Positions 9,833-21,542 of a DNA stretch of 24,787 nt are shown one piece after another. The position numbers and the translations under genes are program-made. The stretch comes from Rhizophlyctis rosea (taxonomy: Eukaryota > Chytridiomycota > Chytridiomycetes > Rhizophlyctidales > Rhizophlyctidaceae). Each line of letters opens with the position of its first letter. Within the stretch, counting starts at the first letter, position 1. Below the pieces are notes generated by a model. That model ran no database searches, had not been told where the DNA came from, and saw only the letters and a list, made by a program, of their open reading frames with translations. Location of the stretch: assembly GCA_027596075.1 (NCBI GenBank), contig JADGJC010000375.1:8998-33784 (forward strand), in the 5' to 3' direction.

Positions 9833-11466
9833 CTAATGCCCATCAGCTCCAGTACATTGCCAAACAGCATAAGGCGCCGCACATTTCGGCAAGACACCCC
9901 TCGGCTCAGGTCCATCATCAATCATCAACAACGCCGCCACATCATGCGCCTCCAATGTAACAGTCCAATTTCTGACCGCCGTGCCGACCCACTCATGTTT
10001 CCACAAATCACGTACACGATACCGTCGGCCGTTTCGAATTGCCCAGTTTTCGGATAGATCGAAGCTGTAGGTTTGGNNNNNNNNNNNNNNNNNNNNNNNN
10101 NNNNNNNNNNNNNNNNNNNNNTCTTATTGAGGGTGTTGATAATCATGAAGATGGGACCTTTACGGGAGTTGCCGGCCCAGTATGGAGCTGTGGATTTGAG
10201 TATCGTGTATCAGTAAGGAAACCAGTAGGTCCTCAAGCATCCGACAAATACAAAGATCTACTCACGCGGATAGGTGTCATTATACGAAACGATCTGGAAG
10301 TCCGACTGAGCACCAATACGGAAAGGAGCGACTGGCGCTCCCTCCTCAGGGTCTTGATTGATATCAATGAGCTCCTTGTTCAGCAGAATGTCAAGGGTTT
10401 CTTTCTTTGGGTTGCGTAGATCCGTGCTGATAAGGAGGTGGGATTTCAGCAGGGCCCAGGCCGTAAAGTGGGTCTGCGTCATAAAGTTTGAGTAGTGAGG
10501 GGAAGCAGAAGACGATAGTTGCCGCAGAGTGACTACCATACCCTTTGTTCTGCAATCGTAAGATCTCCCACAGGATTGCCACGACCATTGTTCCCGACCT
10601 CCAACATGTCCATATCACCATGTTGGTAGAATCCAAACGTCTGGTAGCTTTGACTAGCCAACCAAATGACCCGAGTAATGCTGGACCAAAACGGCTTGAT
10701 ATCACCGTTGATTCGCCATGCTTGAGCAATACGCGGCGCCCAGTTGTGGGGATTTTGCCAGCCCTGTTGCAAAGTCAGTATCCACCAATCTCCATAACCA
10801 TATGAAACATCTTCAACGCACCCACTGACAAAGCGAGTAAACCCAAGGCTTCTCGCCATACTTTGTTGCCAACTCATCGATCGCATCCGCCATCCGTTGA
10901 TAGGATTGGTACTGGTTCGCTTGGGTGACGTTATCGTATGGGATGTAGCAGTTATCATACTTCAGCAGGCCTCCCCATCCCCAAGATCGCCACGTCTCGA
11001 GGTCGCGGAGCTCGTTGCCGTACCCGCCGGGATAGCCCGCACATGTTTTGTACCCGTTGGAAGAGTAGGGTGCCGGGATGATGCCGTAGGATTTGACTTT
11101 CATGGACCAGGCTTTCCTGACACAGAGTGTCAAAGATTCGATCGTCAAACCGTCCCCAGAAATAGGTAGAAAAAAAACTCACATCCCCTCCGGAAACCTC
11201 GTCAAATTAGCCACCAACTTCCCCTTCGGTCCACGCTCCACCTCAGCGTAACAGTCATCAAGAATGAGATGTTTGTACCCAGCGTTGACGAGCCCATACT
11301 GCTTCATCAATCGCGCTTGTTCGAGGACATCGCTGCCTTCGTAGTCGCAGTTGAATGCGTTGTAGGTGTCGTAGCCCATGATGGGAAGTTTGCCGACGCC
11401 TTGATTGTTACGGGCGTTGGCCGTTGTGCCGAGGGTGAAGGTAATGCCGAGTAAGATGTTCTTCAT
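9833..11466 (-). CDS. Secreted alpha-galactosidase, glycoside hydrolase family 27
   Basis: Five exons: 11466-11183, 11116-10822, 10763-10542, 10473-10266 and 10187-9833, the last containing 45 N. Residues 1-18 (MKNILLGITFTLGTTANA) are a signal peptide, so the enzyme is secreted or vacuolar. The GH27 opening is LPIMGYDTYNAFNCDYEG, then LILDDCY. The catalytic nucleophile is Asp149 in LLKYDNC and the acid/base is Asp245 in GDMDMLEVGN. THFTAWALLKSHLLISTDL completes the barrel, and the C-terminal beta domain reads SENWAIRNGRRYRVRDLW. The enzyme removes terminal alpha-1,6-galactose from raffinose-type sugars or galactomannans; the substrate is inferred from family. The reading frames on the two sides of the gap disagree with a 45-base gap, so the gap length is not real or it hides an intron or error. 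The start has A at -3, with a TATA element 72 bp upstream. Confidence 0.92.
10077..10121. other. Assembly gap (45 N) inside the alpha-galactosidase last exon
   Basis: A run of 45 N. Upstream the frame reads KGPIFMIINTLNK; downstream it reads SFDLSENWAIRNGRRY. Codon starts on the two sides differ by 350 bases, which is not a multiple of three, so the gap is not exactly 45 bases of uninterrupted coding sequence. Confidence 0.98.
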
Positions 11467-12379
11467 GGTTATCGTGGATAGGGTTGGTATTAGAGATGCG
11501 TATCCTACATGAGGCAGGCATGATTTTGAAATCCTCATATATAGCATAAATGCCGGTCCAGATCTATCCTTCGCGTACTCTTCCTGCGGCTATAATACAC
11601 CCCGAGTTGGGTAGGACGACGGAGCGTCAACATGAACGCGCTGAAGGTGCACACCAAAGCGGCAGGTGAGACAAAACTTAATCATGTAGTATAATGTGGT
11701 GGGCCTAGGGACAACCACCCTTTGCCCTTTCTTTGCATTTTGGAAGATGACTCTTTTCGACAGGAGATGAAGAAGGCTCGCAATCGGAGGGATATTACGA
11801 AGGAAGCTGAAGGACGCAAGAACAACATTCACCATGCAAGTTCTTTCCAATCGTTTGGAACAAGGAACGCGTTCAAAAGTATGACGCTTATCACAAATGC
11901 ATACTTCGGTGAAACCGACACGAGACTCAACCCAGAAATCCAATGTCAGGATTTTTTATGTACCCTGCATGATACACTGGTGGAATAGAACAACCTGTGT
12001 TCAAGACGAAAGTACGGAACGCACTTCAAACAAAGAAATTTGCCAAGTAGGGTTAACTTCCATCGATGAAGGTATAAAGGAAAAATAGTGGCTTCAACCA
12101 AAATGGCTTGCGGAGAAGTCCGGCCATCATCACCGTGCCGGTTGCCGCAAATCTGGTGAGAGAGTCCGACATTTTTTTTTTCGACAAATGCGAAATCACA
12201 TATGTTGTGTTCATATTTCACATCTTGTCCAAGGAATGACCAAAAAGGAAACAGGGGGTTGTGACCACTGTATTAAACTTTGCAGTGATGTTTCATGCCA
12301 AAGTATGTAAGCGATGTGACTCTTTATTATTATATTGGTTGCATGGCATCACTCCAAGTTGCCAGCACTCGGTCTATCT
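11467..12379. other. Spacer between TauD-type gene and GH27 gene, no gene seen
   Basis: The left end is the GH27 promoter. The rest has a 117-codon minus-strand ORF (11943-11590) without recognisable motifs, an oligo-T run near 12173-12181 and no support for a gene. Confidence 0.4.
11538..11543 (-). promoter_or_regulatory. TATA box candidate of the GH27 gene
   Basis: TATATA lies 72 bp upstream of the ATG at 11466, in the context GCTATATATGAGG on the minus strand. The spacing suits a short 5' UTR. No other TATA-like element is nearer. Confidence 0.45.
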
Positions 12380-13745
12380 CTAGTAGTTATTGACATTCAA
12401 CACATGCTTCCACCCCTCCGACTCGTACAGTGCGATCCCCTCCGACTTCTTTGCCGACTCGTCATAGTACGGCTTCTCACTTGTCGTGCTGACGCGGAAG
12501 CCCTTACGGTCGTAGGGGAGGAAGTCACCGATGGCTGTGGATTGATGTTTGTATCAATAAAATATGCTTCATTCATGCTACAATTTCTGCGAACGACATG
12601 ACACTCTTTTGTCTGTTGAAGGAACGCACCTTTGTGTTGGGTATGTGTGTTGTCCCAAATGGCGACGGAGTTCTTAGACCACCGGAAGCGGGTTTGGAGC
12701 TCTTGGCCGCGGTCGATGAGGTTGTAGAGGAAGTTCAGAAGAGTGTCTATAATCATGAAGAAGCAAGGAATAGATCAGCAAAAAGGGATGGTCCCAACCG
12801 TCATCGAAAGGAGCGCCAGTGACTGCTCACCACTCTCACTCCGGCTCAAATCCAAAATTCTGGTCGTAAAACCTCGGTTGACGAAGACAGCATGGCGGCC
12901 AGTGATGGGGTGGGTACGGATGACAGGATGGATGGCTCTGGGAAAACGGGGCTTTTCGCCGTCACCAAACTCCTTGCGGAAGTTATTGCCGACGTGTGGG
13001 TTGGAACTGTTGGCACCGAAGGTCAGGGAAGAGTCGTGCTCGGCTGTAAGGGTTGCAAGGTAGTTGCGCCTGCGACAGTAATGTGGGGCTGAGAACGGCA
13101 AAAAAGCATGACATGGTGAATGCTGGAGAAATCGCACATACAAGGAAGGAGAAAGCTTGTAGTACGCAAGTTCAGCGGATGCCCATGCCGTGTCACCACC
13201 GATTGCTGGAAGCTCTTCGAGTTTTAGGATGGAGTATTTGACGGGTTCCTCATCGAAAGTAACGTCGCTGTGCCAGTGCTGGAGAAGAAAACAGAATCAG
13301 CAAAAAAACTGATGGGGTAGCAGGCACAAACAATTGAGACAACCCGTGGTATACACCTACATTTGCCCAGTTCTGCTTCTGCTCCGTCACGAAAATTGGT
13401 CCTCGCTTTCCCGTCCACGAAGGGTGAATGTGATGTTTGCCTAACCGTCCGCCCAACGCAATGTGCGCCTCTTCTGTGAGATTGTCTTGACCGCGGAACC
13501 ACACCTGCATTATCGGACAAAAATCAGACACACTCATTTGAAAGTATGCGTCAGCCAGCGATACTACGCACCACACCGCGCTCTGCCAGAATAATTTTCA
13601 AGTCCTCAATGTTTTCATCCGTCAACTTCGTCAAATCCACACCCTGGAACTCGGTTCCAATGTATGCGGTGTACTCAATGGGGGAGTATTGAGCGAAGGA
13701 CCGGTAGTTATGGACCGGTGGGCGGAAGTCGGGGTCGATGGTCAT
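12380..13745 (-). CDS. TauD-family Fe(II)/2-oxoglutarate dioxygenase, 321 aa
   Basis: Six exons: 13745-13572, 13504-13361, 13278-13142, 13069-12831, 12746-12630 and 12534-12380; the sum is 966 nt and all introns are GT-AG. The iron ligands are His109 and Asp111 in HWHSDVTF and His269 in WDNTHTQHKA. The 2-oxoglutarate arginine is probably Arg284 in DRKGFRVSTT (RxxxR as in TauD). Other family marks are ERGVVWFRGQD, GGDTAW and HPVIRTHPITGRHAVFVNRGF. The fold oxidises a substrate using 2-oxoglutarate and O2. In fungi related enzymes (Jlp1) release sulfite from taurine or other sulfonates, but substrate cannot be read from sequence; some relatives act on herbicides, amines or secondary metabolites. 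There is no signal peptide, so it is probably cytosolic. The residue after WDN is Thr where E. coli TauD has Arg. Confidence 0.92.
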
Positions 13746-13825
13746 TTTCGAAACTGAGGGGTGGAGGTCGAAAAATTGGATGGTATGGCAAATGGGAGCA
13801 GACCGGCTGGAGTTTGAAATGAGCC

Positions 13826-13833
13826 TTTATATA
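13826..13833 (-). promoter_or_regulatory. TATA box candidate of the TauD-family gene
   Basis: TATATAAA on the minus strand lies 81 bp upstream of the ATG at 13745, a good match to the core element and similar in spacing to that of the GH27 gene. Confidence 0.55.
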
Positions 13834-14766
13834 TCCTTTCAACCATTCACTTGCAACACGGGTAGACTTTCAACAAAAAGAGATTTCAGCCATCCGTTGA
13901 ACAACATGGCGCAATGGCGTAGAACTCCATGGTCACCGATGCTTTCCGCAGGTCCCCTCCTGAATTCACACATCCAATGGCGCACTCCAGCAGACGTCTT
14001 GAGACACCTTTTACTAATAATGCATCGACTATCCTCGCTGTTGGAGCTACGGTAAACGCACCCCTTGACCTGCCTTCCTTGGCCCGTGTTGGCGAACAAA
14101 CCCCGTGAATTACGCGATCAGGAGAGAATGTGGTGCAGCCCCGTCACTGTTTGTTTACAACCTAAGCCACAATCACGCCAGGGTCCAAAAAATCCCCTGC
14201 CCAATGCTGCCCAAAGCTATTGGTGAAGTTTATCCCTATCAAGAACCACACACACAAAAAAAAGAACAGCAAATGAGAAGGAAATCGTTTTGGAATCAAA
14301 AAGTTCGTTCTATTAAAATCCAACTGGGTTTCAATTCCACCAATCATGTGTATTGGAGTTGTTATGTAAAAGCAGGTGCAGAACAAGTGCGATGATGTGC
14401 GAACTGGTATGCAGCATACTTTCTTTGACACAAGAGCGTTCTGCACTCGTTTCGTTTTGGGATGGTTCCAAGACATTGGCAGTTGTTGCAATGCCGCATC
14501 ATTGGGAAGGACCGCCAATGAGCACCTGATTTTGCGACAACTGACAAATGTAGAGCTGGAGGAGGTGCGCTTGAAGCACCACCATGTGTTTTTTTGCACT
14601 TGACAGAAGTACATTCAATTGACACTTGGGAAGTTGTGCCCTTTTTCGAATTCAGTATTCAGAAGCTTTCAGATCTCGCAAACACAAGCACCTTCGAATC
14701 AAAAAAAGCTATTCGTACACTCATCGAATCGGCAGCAATCCATGCGTCAACATTTCTGCTGCACTT

Positions 14767-14786
14767 GCTGCATGAGTACATGCAGC
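14767..14786. repeat. Perfect 8-bp hairpin
   Basis: GCTGCATG and CATGCAGC flank a 4-base AGTA loop. It is isolated in non-coding sequence; no neighbouring gene suggests a terminator role. Confidence 0.4.
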
Positions 14787-17016
14787 GTAGTTGATCATGT
14801 GTTAAAATATCATCGCCCAGGCTAAGCCAGTCCGCATGCCATGTTGATGGTGAAGACTTTCTGAAGACTATCTGCTTTCTTATAGTTAGCAGACAGGTGT
14901 GACTGTGATTGACATTGACAACATGATGTGGTCGGATGCAACACGGGCGTAACCTCTGGAACCTTTTGTCGATAGGTTTTGAATGGAGTTACATGCCCCT
15001 TGGAACTTACCACCACTTCCAAGACATACGTACATGTTGCCTGGAGGGAATGTCCATAACATCTTGTGATACAAAACTGTGTGGAACATCGTCACCGAAA
15101 AAAAATCATAATGACAGCAAAACATGTCATGGTTTCATGGGCGGCGTTTGCCCAAATTGCCCCACACTTCCGTTTCAGCACTGCATCAATAGGATCGTAC
15201 GCAGGACATTCTCCATCAAAAACTTACTGCGATCCGCGACATATTTCGTTCAATGTTTCAAGCTATGATCTTATGAGCCTTTAATGATCACCCATAAGTT
15301 TGCGTTCATGAAAGTATATACATGTGCTTCACATCTGTTGGTGCAGCATAATCACCTTAGGGTTGATGTTTTGGTTCAAGAGCTTGGTGTCGTACTATCT
15401 TTTTGTCAAACGCAAGGGGCACGGGCAGCTGCCGTCGAAAATTGCCATCTGAATTTGTTGAGCGGAGGATGTTTTCTGACACCTCACGGTGCTCATGTTT
15501 CATCCTAAATGTTCCCTTCTTTCCGTCGAGCATATTTTGAGACCATGATGTCGCAATAGTTCGAAAGACACGAGCAGTACAGCGCACAACACCCAAATAG
15601 AAAAGGGACATCATTTGCGGCGATTTCTTGACTTGCACGTGCGGGTGAATTAGTGAATTTGCCAATGAGCTCGTCAATTACTTGTGCAGTTTGTAACACG
15701 TTTTATGGGAGAGTACCATCACCGCACTCAAGGAATTGCATGGAACTCGTGAAGAAGGAAACCAAAAAATGAATGGCGAGCTCAAATTCATCACATTGCC
15801 ACGGGGCTAAAAATGGCGCCAGATTACAACAGGAAAGCGATGATGATTGCGATCCTGTATGCATATTAGTGTAGTCCACGAAAGGAGAGATGTCAATGCA
15901 CTTTCCAGGCACAACTCCGAATGAAGGAGTGGGCTGCCGCCCGACACTCCAACGCTTCTCCAAAAAAAACAAAAACTCGTACGCGCTTGTATCAGCATCT
16001 GCATTGATGTGCTGTGAAATGGATGCAGCCAGACATGAGTCGCCATTTCATTCGCAAACCGCACTCACTTGCTAAGCTGAGGTGTCTCATCAGTATCGCT
16101 TGCAATCCCTTTGGAATTTGGTTTGGGAACGCAGCGGGGAGTTCGAAAGGATATCGAGACTTCACAAACTGAAACGAACGGTTTCCTCCGAGCAAGGCCA
16201 ACGACGCAAGTTGCCGGACTCCGGTTAGTGCTCACCATATTGCCCTCCTTGAATAAATAACAAAAAGAAGATGGTCCAAGGCGGACATTCACGCACACCA
16301 GACGATTTGGTGAAGTCAATCGCACAGGTCATTGTGTTGGCTCATCGGAAAGTCCAAACGGAGAGCTCTTCTGCATATCTGGACCACTCCATAGCCCACA
16401 GAACTGGAAATTGTAAAAGTCTCTCTCGTTGAAGGAATGCAAATGGGGAAACCATTGTGAAGGTCTTTAGATGACCTTGGCGTTGGTGAATCAATCCTTG
16501 TAAGAACGTATCTCACTCGCACCTAATTGCCAAGCATGCAACAGGGCCCTTCTTCATCCTCCTTCTTTAAGTTCTTTTGGAAGATCCCACTCTGTGACTT
16601 CAAGGATGAGATGCCGTACGACGCCAAAAAGGGAACTAGGACTCCGACGGAATATGAAGCTTGCCGCATTGAACCCGTTGAACGCATTGAACGAGAGGAA
16701 TATATTGACATATCATAAGCAACATGTATCAACTATGATTGGTATTGTTCAGTGCATTCCATGGGACGGTTGTGTCGCTGAGGGGGGTTTTTATACGTGC
16801 ACCATTGCCAACCTTGAACAAAACTGTGGGTGCACTTGGGTAGAAGCGCACAACAGATGCTAATACCACACTGTCAAACACGCAACGTTTCGTGCTAATC
16901 TCAACAATCTTTGAAGCAAAACAGAACATAGTAACATGAAAATATATACAAGTCAGAACTAAAAGGGCGACAACCTACAGAATGTACACACCTCCTGACA
17001 ACACTACTCAATCCAA

Positions 17017-20000
17017 CTACAAAGCACTAACACTTCCCATCCTCCCACCCAAAACCCTACTGCCCCTCCCACTTCCCGTATCGTCACCAACATCCTCATC
17101 CTCCAAATCTCCTTCCACCTCCTCTCCTCTTCGATTCCTTACTCCTCTGTCTTCCCCGTCATCATTCAACACTGCACCCTCAGCCGCTTCTGCCGCTCTC
17201 TGCGCGGCCGCAACCAATTGTGGACTTTCGGCAATGACGCGTTCTTCGCCGAACCAGGAAAGCAAAACGGGGAGGAAGACCAGGCCGTGGAGAGCGCCTA
17301 GGAGGATGATGGAGAGGTACCTGTTAAATAAATAGAGGGGGGTGAAAAGAAAGCGTCAATGGCCTGAAAGTACCTCCTGACAATGGCAGCCGGGTTCGAC
17401 CCCGATGACGCAAGAAGCAAGAAGTAACATAAACAATCTCTGACAAAATTACTCACATCCGGAAGTAGTAAACTTCAAAAATCAAACTCCGACTCCACGC
17501 CAACACACTAACACCCAAAAACTTTGTCAACGTAATCCCTTCGAAGACCGAACTCCCAACTTCCACCAAACTCTTCCACACCCTTTCTTTCTTCCCGCCT
17601 ATCGACACCATGTAGCCCCGGGTAATATGACTCAAGAACTCCACACTGATGCCCACGCAGATGACGAGATTGACGACACTGATGGCGTTCAGGGAGATGG
17701 ACCAGAGAGACATTACGCCAATCTACAACGAATGGTGATTGTCAATGACAGAACAATCAGCGTAAGAAGAGGGAAAATAACGACAAACTCACCAAATCAA
17801 CAACAATCATCCCCACAACGCCTGTCACCAACATCGCACCCCACCAACTAACCAACAACCCCATCACCACAAACACAGCCCCAAGTGCCCCACCCACAAC
17901 ACTCGCCGCAACCCCAACAATCCCCGTATACTGCTCAAAGAAAACATAGAAAACCGAATAGGGAAACACCTCCCCAACCCCCGGATTCATCTCCTCAATC
18001 TCCCTCGCAACCCTCCTCGCACTCTCATACGCCTCAATATACGCCCTCTGACTCTTCAAGGGCGTATGATACGTCCTGAAATGCGATGCTTCGACTCCAA
18101 CCGACGAATTCGACACAACAACCGCATCCCCATACGCAGCTTTTCCGGCAACCGGACACGCAGCTCCGGGGACAGCTTCCAAAAAGCCTCTCAAATATTC
18201 GACAAATTCATCACCAACCGGCACACCCTCCAACGTAGCACTATCCCACCCCCGCCCCGCAAAACAAACTTCACACCTCTCATCCCACTCCTCCGCATCG
18301 CAGAATTCCTTCGTTCCGTTAGACAACCTCCGCACCCGACAACAACTCTCACTCAATGGATTCATCCACAACAAAAAATCATCCAACCACCCCGCACTCG
18401 GCTCAGCAACATAACTCACACCACTCCTCTTCCTCTCCCCCTCCAAAACACTCGCAACACTCCACTCCCCACACCCCGGAAACCGTCCACACAATCTCCT
18501 CTGCCCCTCCCTACTCGTCACATTCCCACCCCTAACAACGAAATAAACCGGCGGGCCGACGTTGAAGTACGTATCCAGGTCATTGAAGTAGGAGACGAGA
18601 TAGGAGTCACGGGGGAGGGCGAGACGTTGGTCGAGGCCGATTTGGAGGTTTAGGGCGAGGGAGAGGGAGGTTATGAAGAGGAGGAAGGTTAGGAGGGTTA
18701 TGAGGGGGCGGGTGATGTTGTGGAGGAGGAAGGGGGCGTAGTGGGTGCGGATTAGGTGTTGGAGGGTTGTGTCGCTTTGGTGGAGGGGTTTGGGGAAGGC
18801 GGAGGGGAGGCGGAGGAAGGGGAAGCAGTCTATGCGGTTTGACTGGCGGGGGAGGTCATGAATACGTGGATGGGTTAGATAAGACCAGTCACTGCAAAAA
18901 AGTAATGCAAACACAGAAGGAAAAGATAAATCATTTTACCTCAGCCCTCCTAGCATCCAAACTCATCAACGCCACAAACGCCGTAATCTGCAACAAGAAA
19001 TCGACAAATACCGCTAGGGCGGCGTACATGGAAAATACACTGACGGCGGGCATGGACACGAACGCACCCATTGCGAAGGCGATTGTTTCGGAGATGGCTG
19101 AGAGGAGGATTGAGGGTCCGACGTGGCCGAGGGAGAGGGCGATGCGCTCGTTAATGGGGAATTCTGAGTCGATGCGGTCGAAGGATTGGGAGAGGATGAA
19201 GATGTTGTCGACGCCTGTGTGGGGGGGTGGAGGTGGAGGGGGTTAGGGAACATGAGAGTTGTGGTATCATTCCGCACCTCATAGAAACGGCCCCCATCAC
19301 TCCTCAAAAAACTCAAGAGAAAGAAAGGGAGAAACCCAAACTCACCAACAGCCAACACCAAAAACGGCACAACCTCCGCAATAATCAAAGTAACCTTCCG
19401 TCCCATAAAACTCCAACACCCAACACTAACGCTCACACTCATCAGCACAATCACTATACCCCCCAACCCCAACGAAAACTTGCTGTCTATCGCTGCGCGC
19501 GACCAATGCGTCAGTCGCCCAAGTGAGAGGGATGCATAGAGAAACATGAGGAAGTAGGAGATGGCGACTGTGATTATGTTTGTGCGGGATTCGCGGTTGA
19601 TTTCTAGTTCGATTGAGGTCTAACAAAGGGATGGGTCGGTAATTGATGTCTTTTGATTGGGCCCGATTCAGAAATACAGAAACAATGAAGCCCGATACTC
19701 ACCTCAGTACTATAACTAATATCAACACCCCCAAACTCCTCCTCAACACTCCCCTTAACTCCCTCCAAATACCTCAACAACTCCCTCTCCCACCCCTTAG
19801 CCTTCTCAACCTCCTCCCCAACAACCCCCCTCAAAACATACGTAACAATCAACGCGCGCGACTCTCCATACTCCTCCCCCTCATACCCGCCAAACACCAA
19901 CGCAGGCTTCAACGGCTGTCCAAAGAGCGGGAGACAGCTGAAATCAGCCGGTTGGCGCGCACAGGTTATGAGTTTTTCCTTGAAGGTGTCAGGGTCGAGG

Positions 20001-21542
20001 TTGGAGATGTTGTCTTGGAAGTACCCCGTGACGGATTGGATCGCGCAGGCGGTTGTGAGGGGTGCGAAGCACAGGTCGGAGAGTGTGGTGTTGGTGGGTG
20101 ATTTGAGTGTAGCGATTTCGTTCTGAATTTTCAATATTGTTCTAAGGAGGTTGTATTCGATGATCGAAGTGTTATCTTTTGAATGGAAGATTATCTGCTG
20201 CGTCCGGTAGAACGGCCCAAAGTTTTCGTCAAAGTAGGATTTCTCCCTTGCTGTAGCCGAGTCTGGCCCGACCCAGAGCTGCACCGGATCAGTCTCGACG
20301 TCAAAGTATATCCATCCGAAGGAGGTTGATGCGACGAAGAGGAAGGTGAGGAGTAGCGTGATGATTGGGTGGCGGGCGCAGGTTAGGCCTAAGCGGTAAA
20401 AGGCGTTCTGAATGGCGGTGTTTAGGTGTGATGGGGATGTTTTCTGCTGCAGTGGCAGGTCGTTTGGATCCGTTTCGTCGAGGAGTGGGGCACTCTCTTC
20501 TACAGGCTCCGTAAGAGGTAGAGCGATGGGTTGGCGTTGACGGCGGAAATGAAGGTATGTAAACCCTGCGATGATGGAGAGAATGCAAAGTATCCAGCCA
20601 ATGGTGATGATCACTTTCCTGCACTCGTAGCCGGCTACGAGGCAGGTGGGTGGGGTTATATCTGGTAGGACTGGACATGATTGTGGACAGTCAACGCAAG
20701 AGCAGCGGTATGTTGTGTCGTTGCACGCGTAGGATATGTCGTTGAAAGGGGTTTGTTCGGTTGGTGCAATGTCGGGAAAGTTCACTTGGAAGGGAGATCC
20801 GCCGAATCGCTCCGTGCCCATAAACTTCAACATGTCTTTGTAGTTCTTTGCGCCGCCACCTGGTCAAGATTTGGTCAAATTCTTCCTTGCATATACCTGA
20901 TTCTTGATATTCAAGAAACCAACCCATGAGATTCATAGCGAAATCATTGCTCGCCCCGTACTTTACATTGACACAACTGTCAAAGAACCCTTTCCCAAAC
21001 TCCTCATCCACAAAGAAATCTATCTCCGTCACGATCTCCTTCTTTGTTCTTGGAGATACCATAGTTGAGGTGACGTTGATGAATGTTGACTGATCAGGGG
21101 AGCAAGCCAGTTGGCAGAAGAAGTTGCGGAAGTTTTGCCAGCATGCTGGACAGGATGAAACCATATTGTAGCCAACTTGGAGGGAGGCGGCAAGGGTTTG
21201 CACTTGGGATGCGGAGCAGCACAGGGCAGGCTTTTCGGCCCACTCGGGACCGCAGGTTTTGATGAGGAGGGCAGTTGCGGTCGGGTCTTCCAACTTTTGA
21301 GGGAGCGTCAGTGTAGCTCTTCGTGGAGGAGAAGAACACAAATTGCTTACCTTGAGTGCTGGGACATTGTCGGGGCAGTTCAAGTTGGGCGCAAAGAAGC
21401 TGTTTGTCTTGGGTCCGCACTGTTCGTACATAGCACAGAAACCAGGGGCATGGTTCTTTGTCGGTGGAGCAGGGAGCTGAGCAGTGGACAACTTCAACTG
21501 AAGCATTAACAATATGGCTGCATAGAACACAAGGACCGTCAT
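17017..21542 (-). CDS. NPC1: NPC1/Ncr1-type intracellular sterol transporter, 1304 aa
   Basis: Eight exons: 21542-21351, 21293-20897, 20859-19703, 19619-19346, 19214-18940, 18842-17793, 17722-17457 and 17320-17017; the sum is 3915 nt, all introns GT-AG. A signal peptide ([20 protein letters not shown]) leads into the Cys-rich sterol-binding N-terminal domain ([34 protein letters not shown]). TM1 is near residues 278-300. The sterol-sensing domain spans about 590-765 ([15 protein letters not shown]). The middle luminal domain keeps [30 protein letters not shown] and [12 protein letters not shown]. The last TMs read [20 protein letters not shown] and [13 protein letters not shown]1 proteins move sterol out of the late endosome or vacuole lumen, receiving it from NPC2. 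A further in-frame ATG lies at 21590, but 21542 gives the signal peptide and has A at -3. The C-terminal tail is acidic and lacks the LLNF end of human NPC1. Confidence 0.96.

Larger units (their letters stand above)
13746..17016. other. 3.3-kb stretch without a supportable gene
   Basis: The left end is the promoter of the TauD-family gene and the right end should hold the NPC1 3' UTR. In between both strands carry only ORFs of 60-150 codons without motifs, such as 14614-14162 (-), 15677-15357 (-) and 16064-15807 (-). None has family landmarks or a convincing exon chain. No tRNA, rRNA or transposon terminal repeats were found by eye. Degenerate mobile elements or a fast-evolving gene cannot be excluded. 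Confidence 0.4.

Noticed and set aside
17370..17405. tRNA gene suggested by GGGTTCGACCCC
   Set aside because: Only 59 nt between the pairing ends, no proper T stem or anticodon arm, and the site lies inside an NPC1 intron.
18066..18653. Plus-strand ORF of 195 codons
   Set aside because: It lies entirely antisense to NPC1 exon 6, which is conserved over its full length; its translation is low-complexity Pro/Thr/Arg.
18843..18914. NPC1 exon 6 starting further upstream, reading [14 protein letters not shown]
   Set aside because: The nearer acceptor (TTTTTGCAG) puts a TGA in frame. The acceptor CCCGCCAG at 18843 joins SLDARRAE to SNRIDCF, matching SLDIKRQEKNRLDIF of the family.
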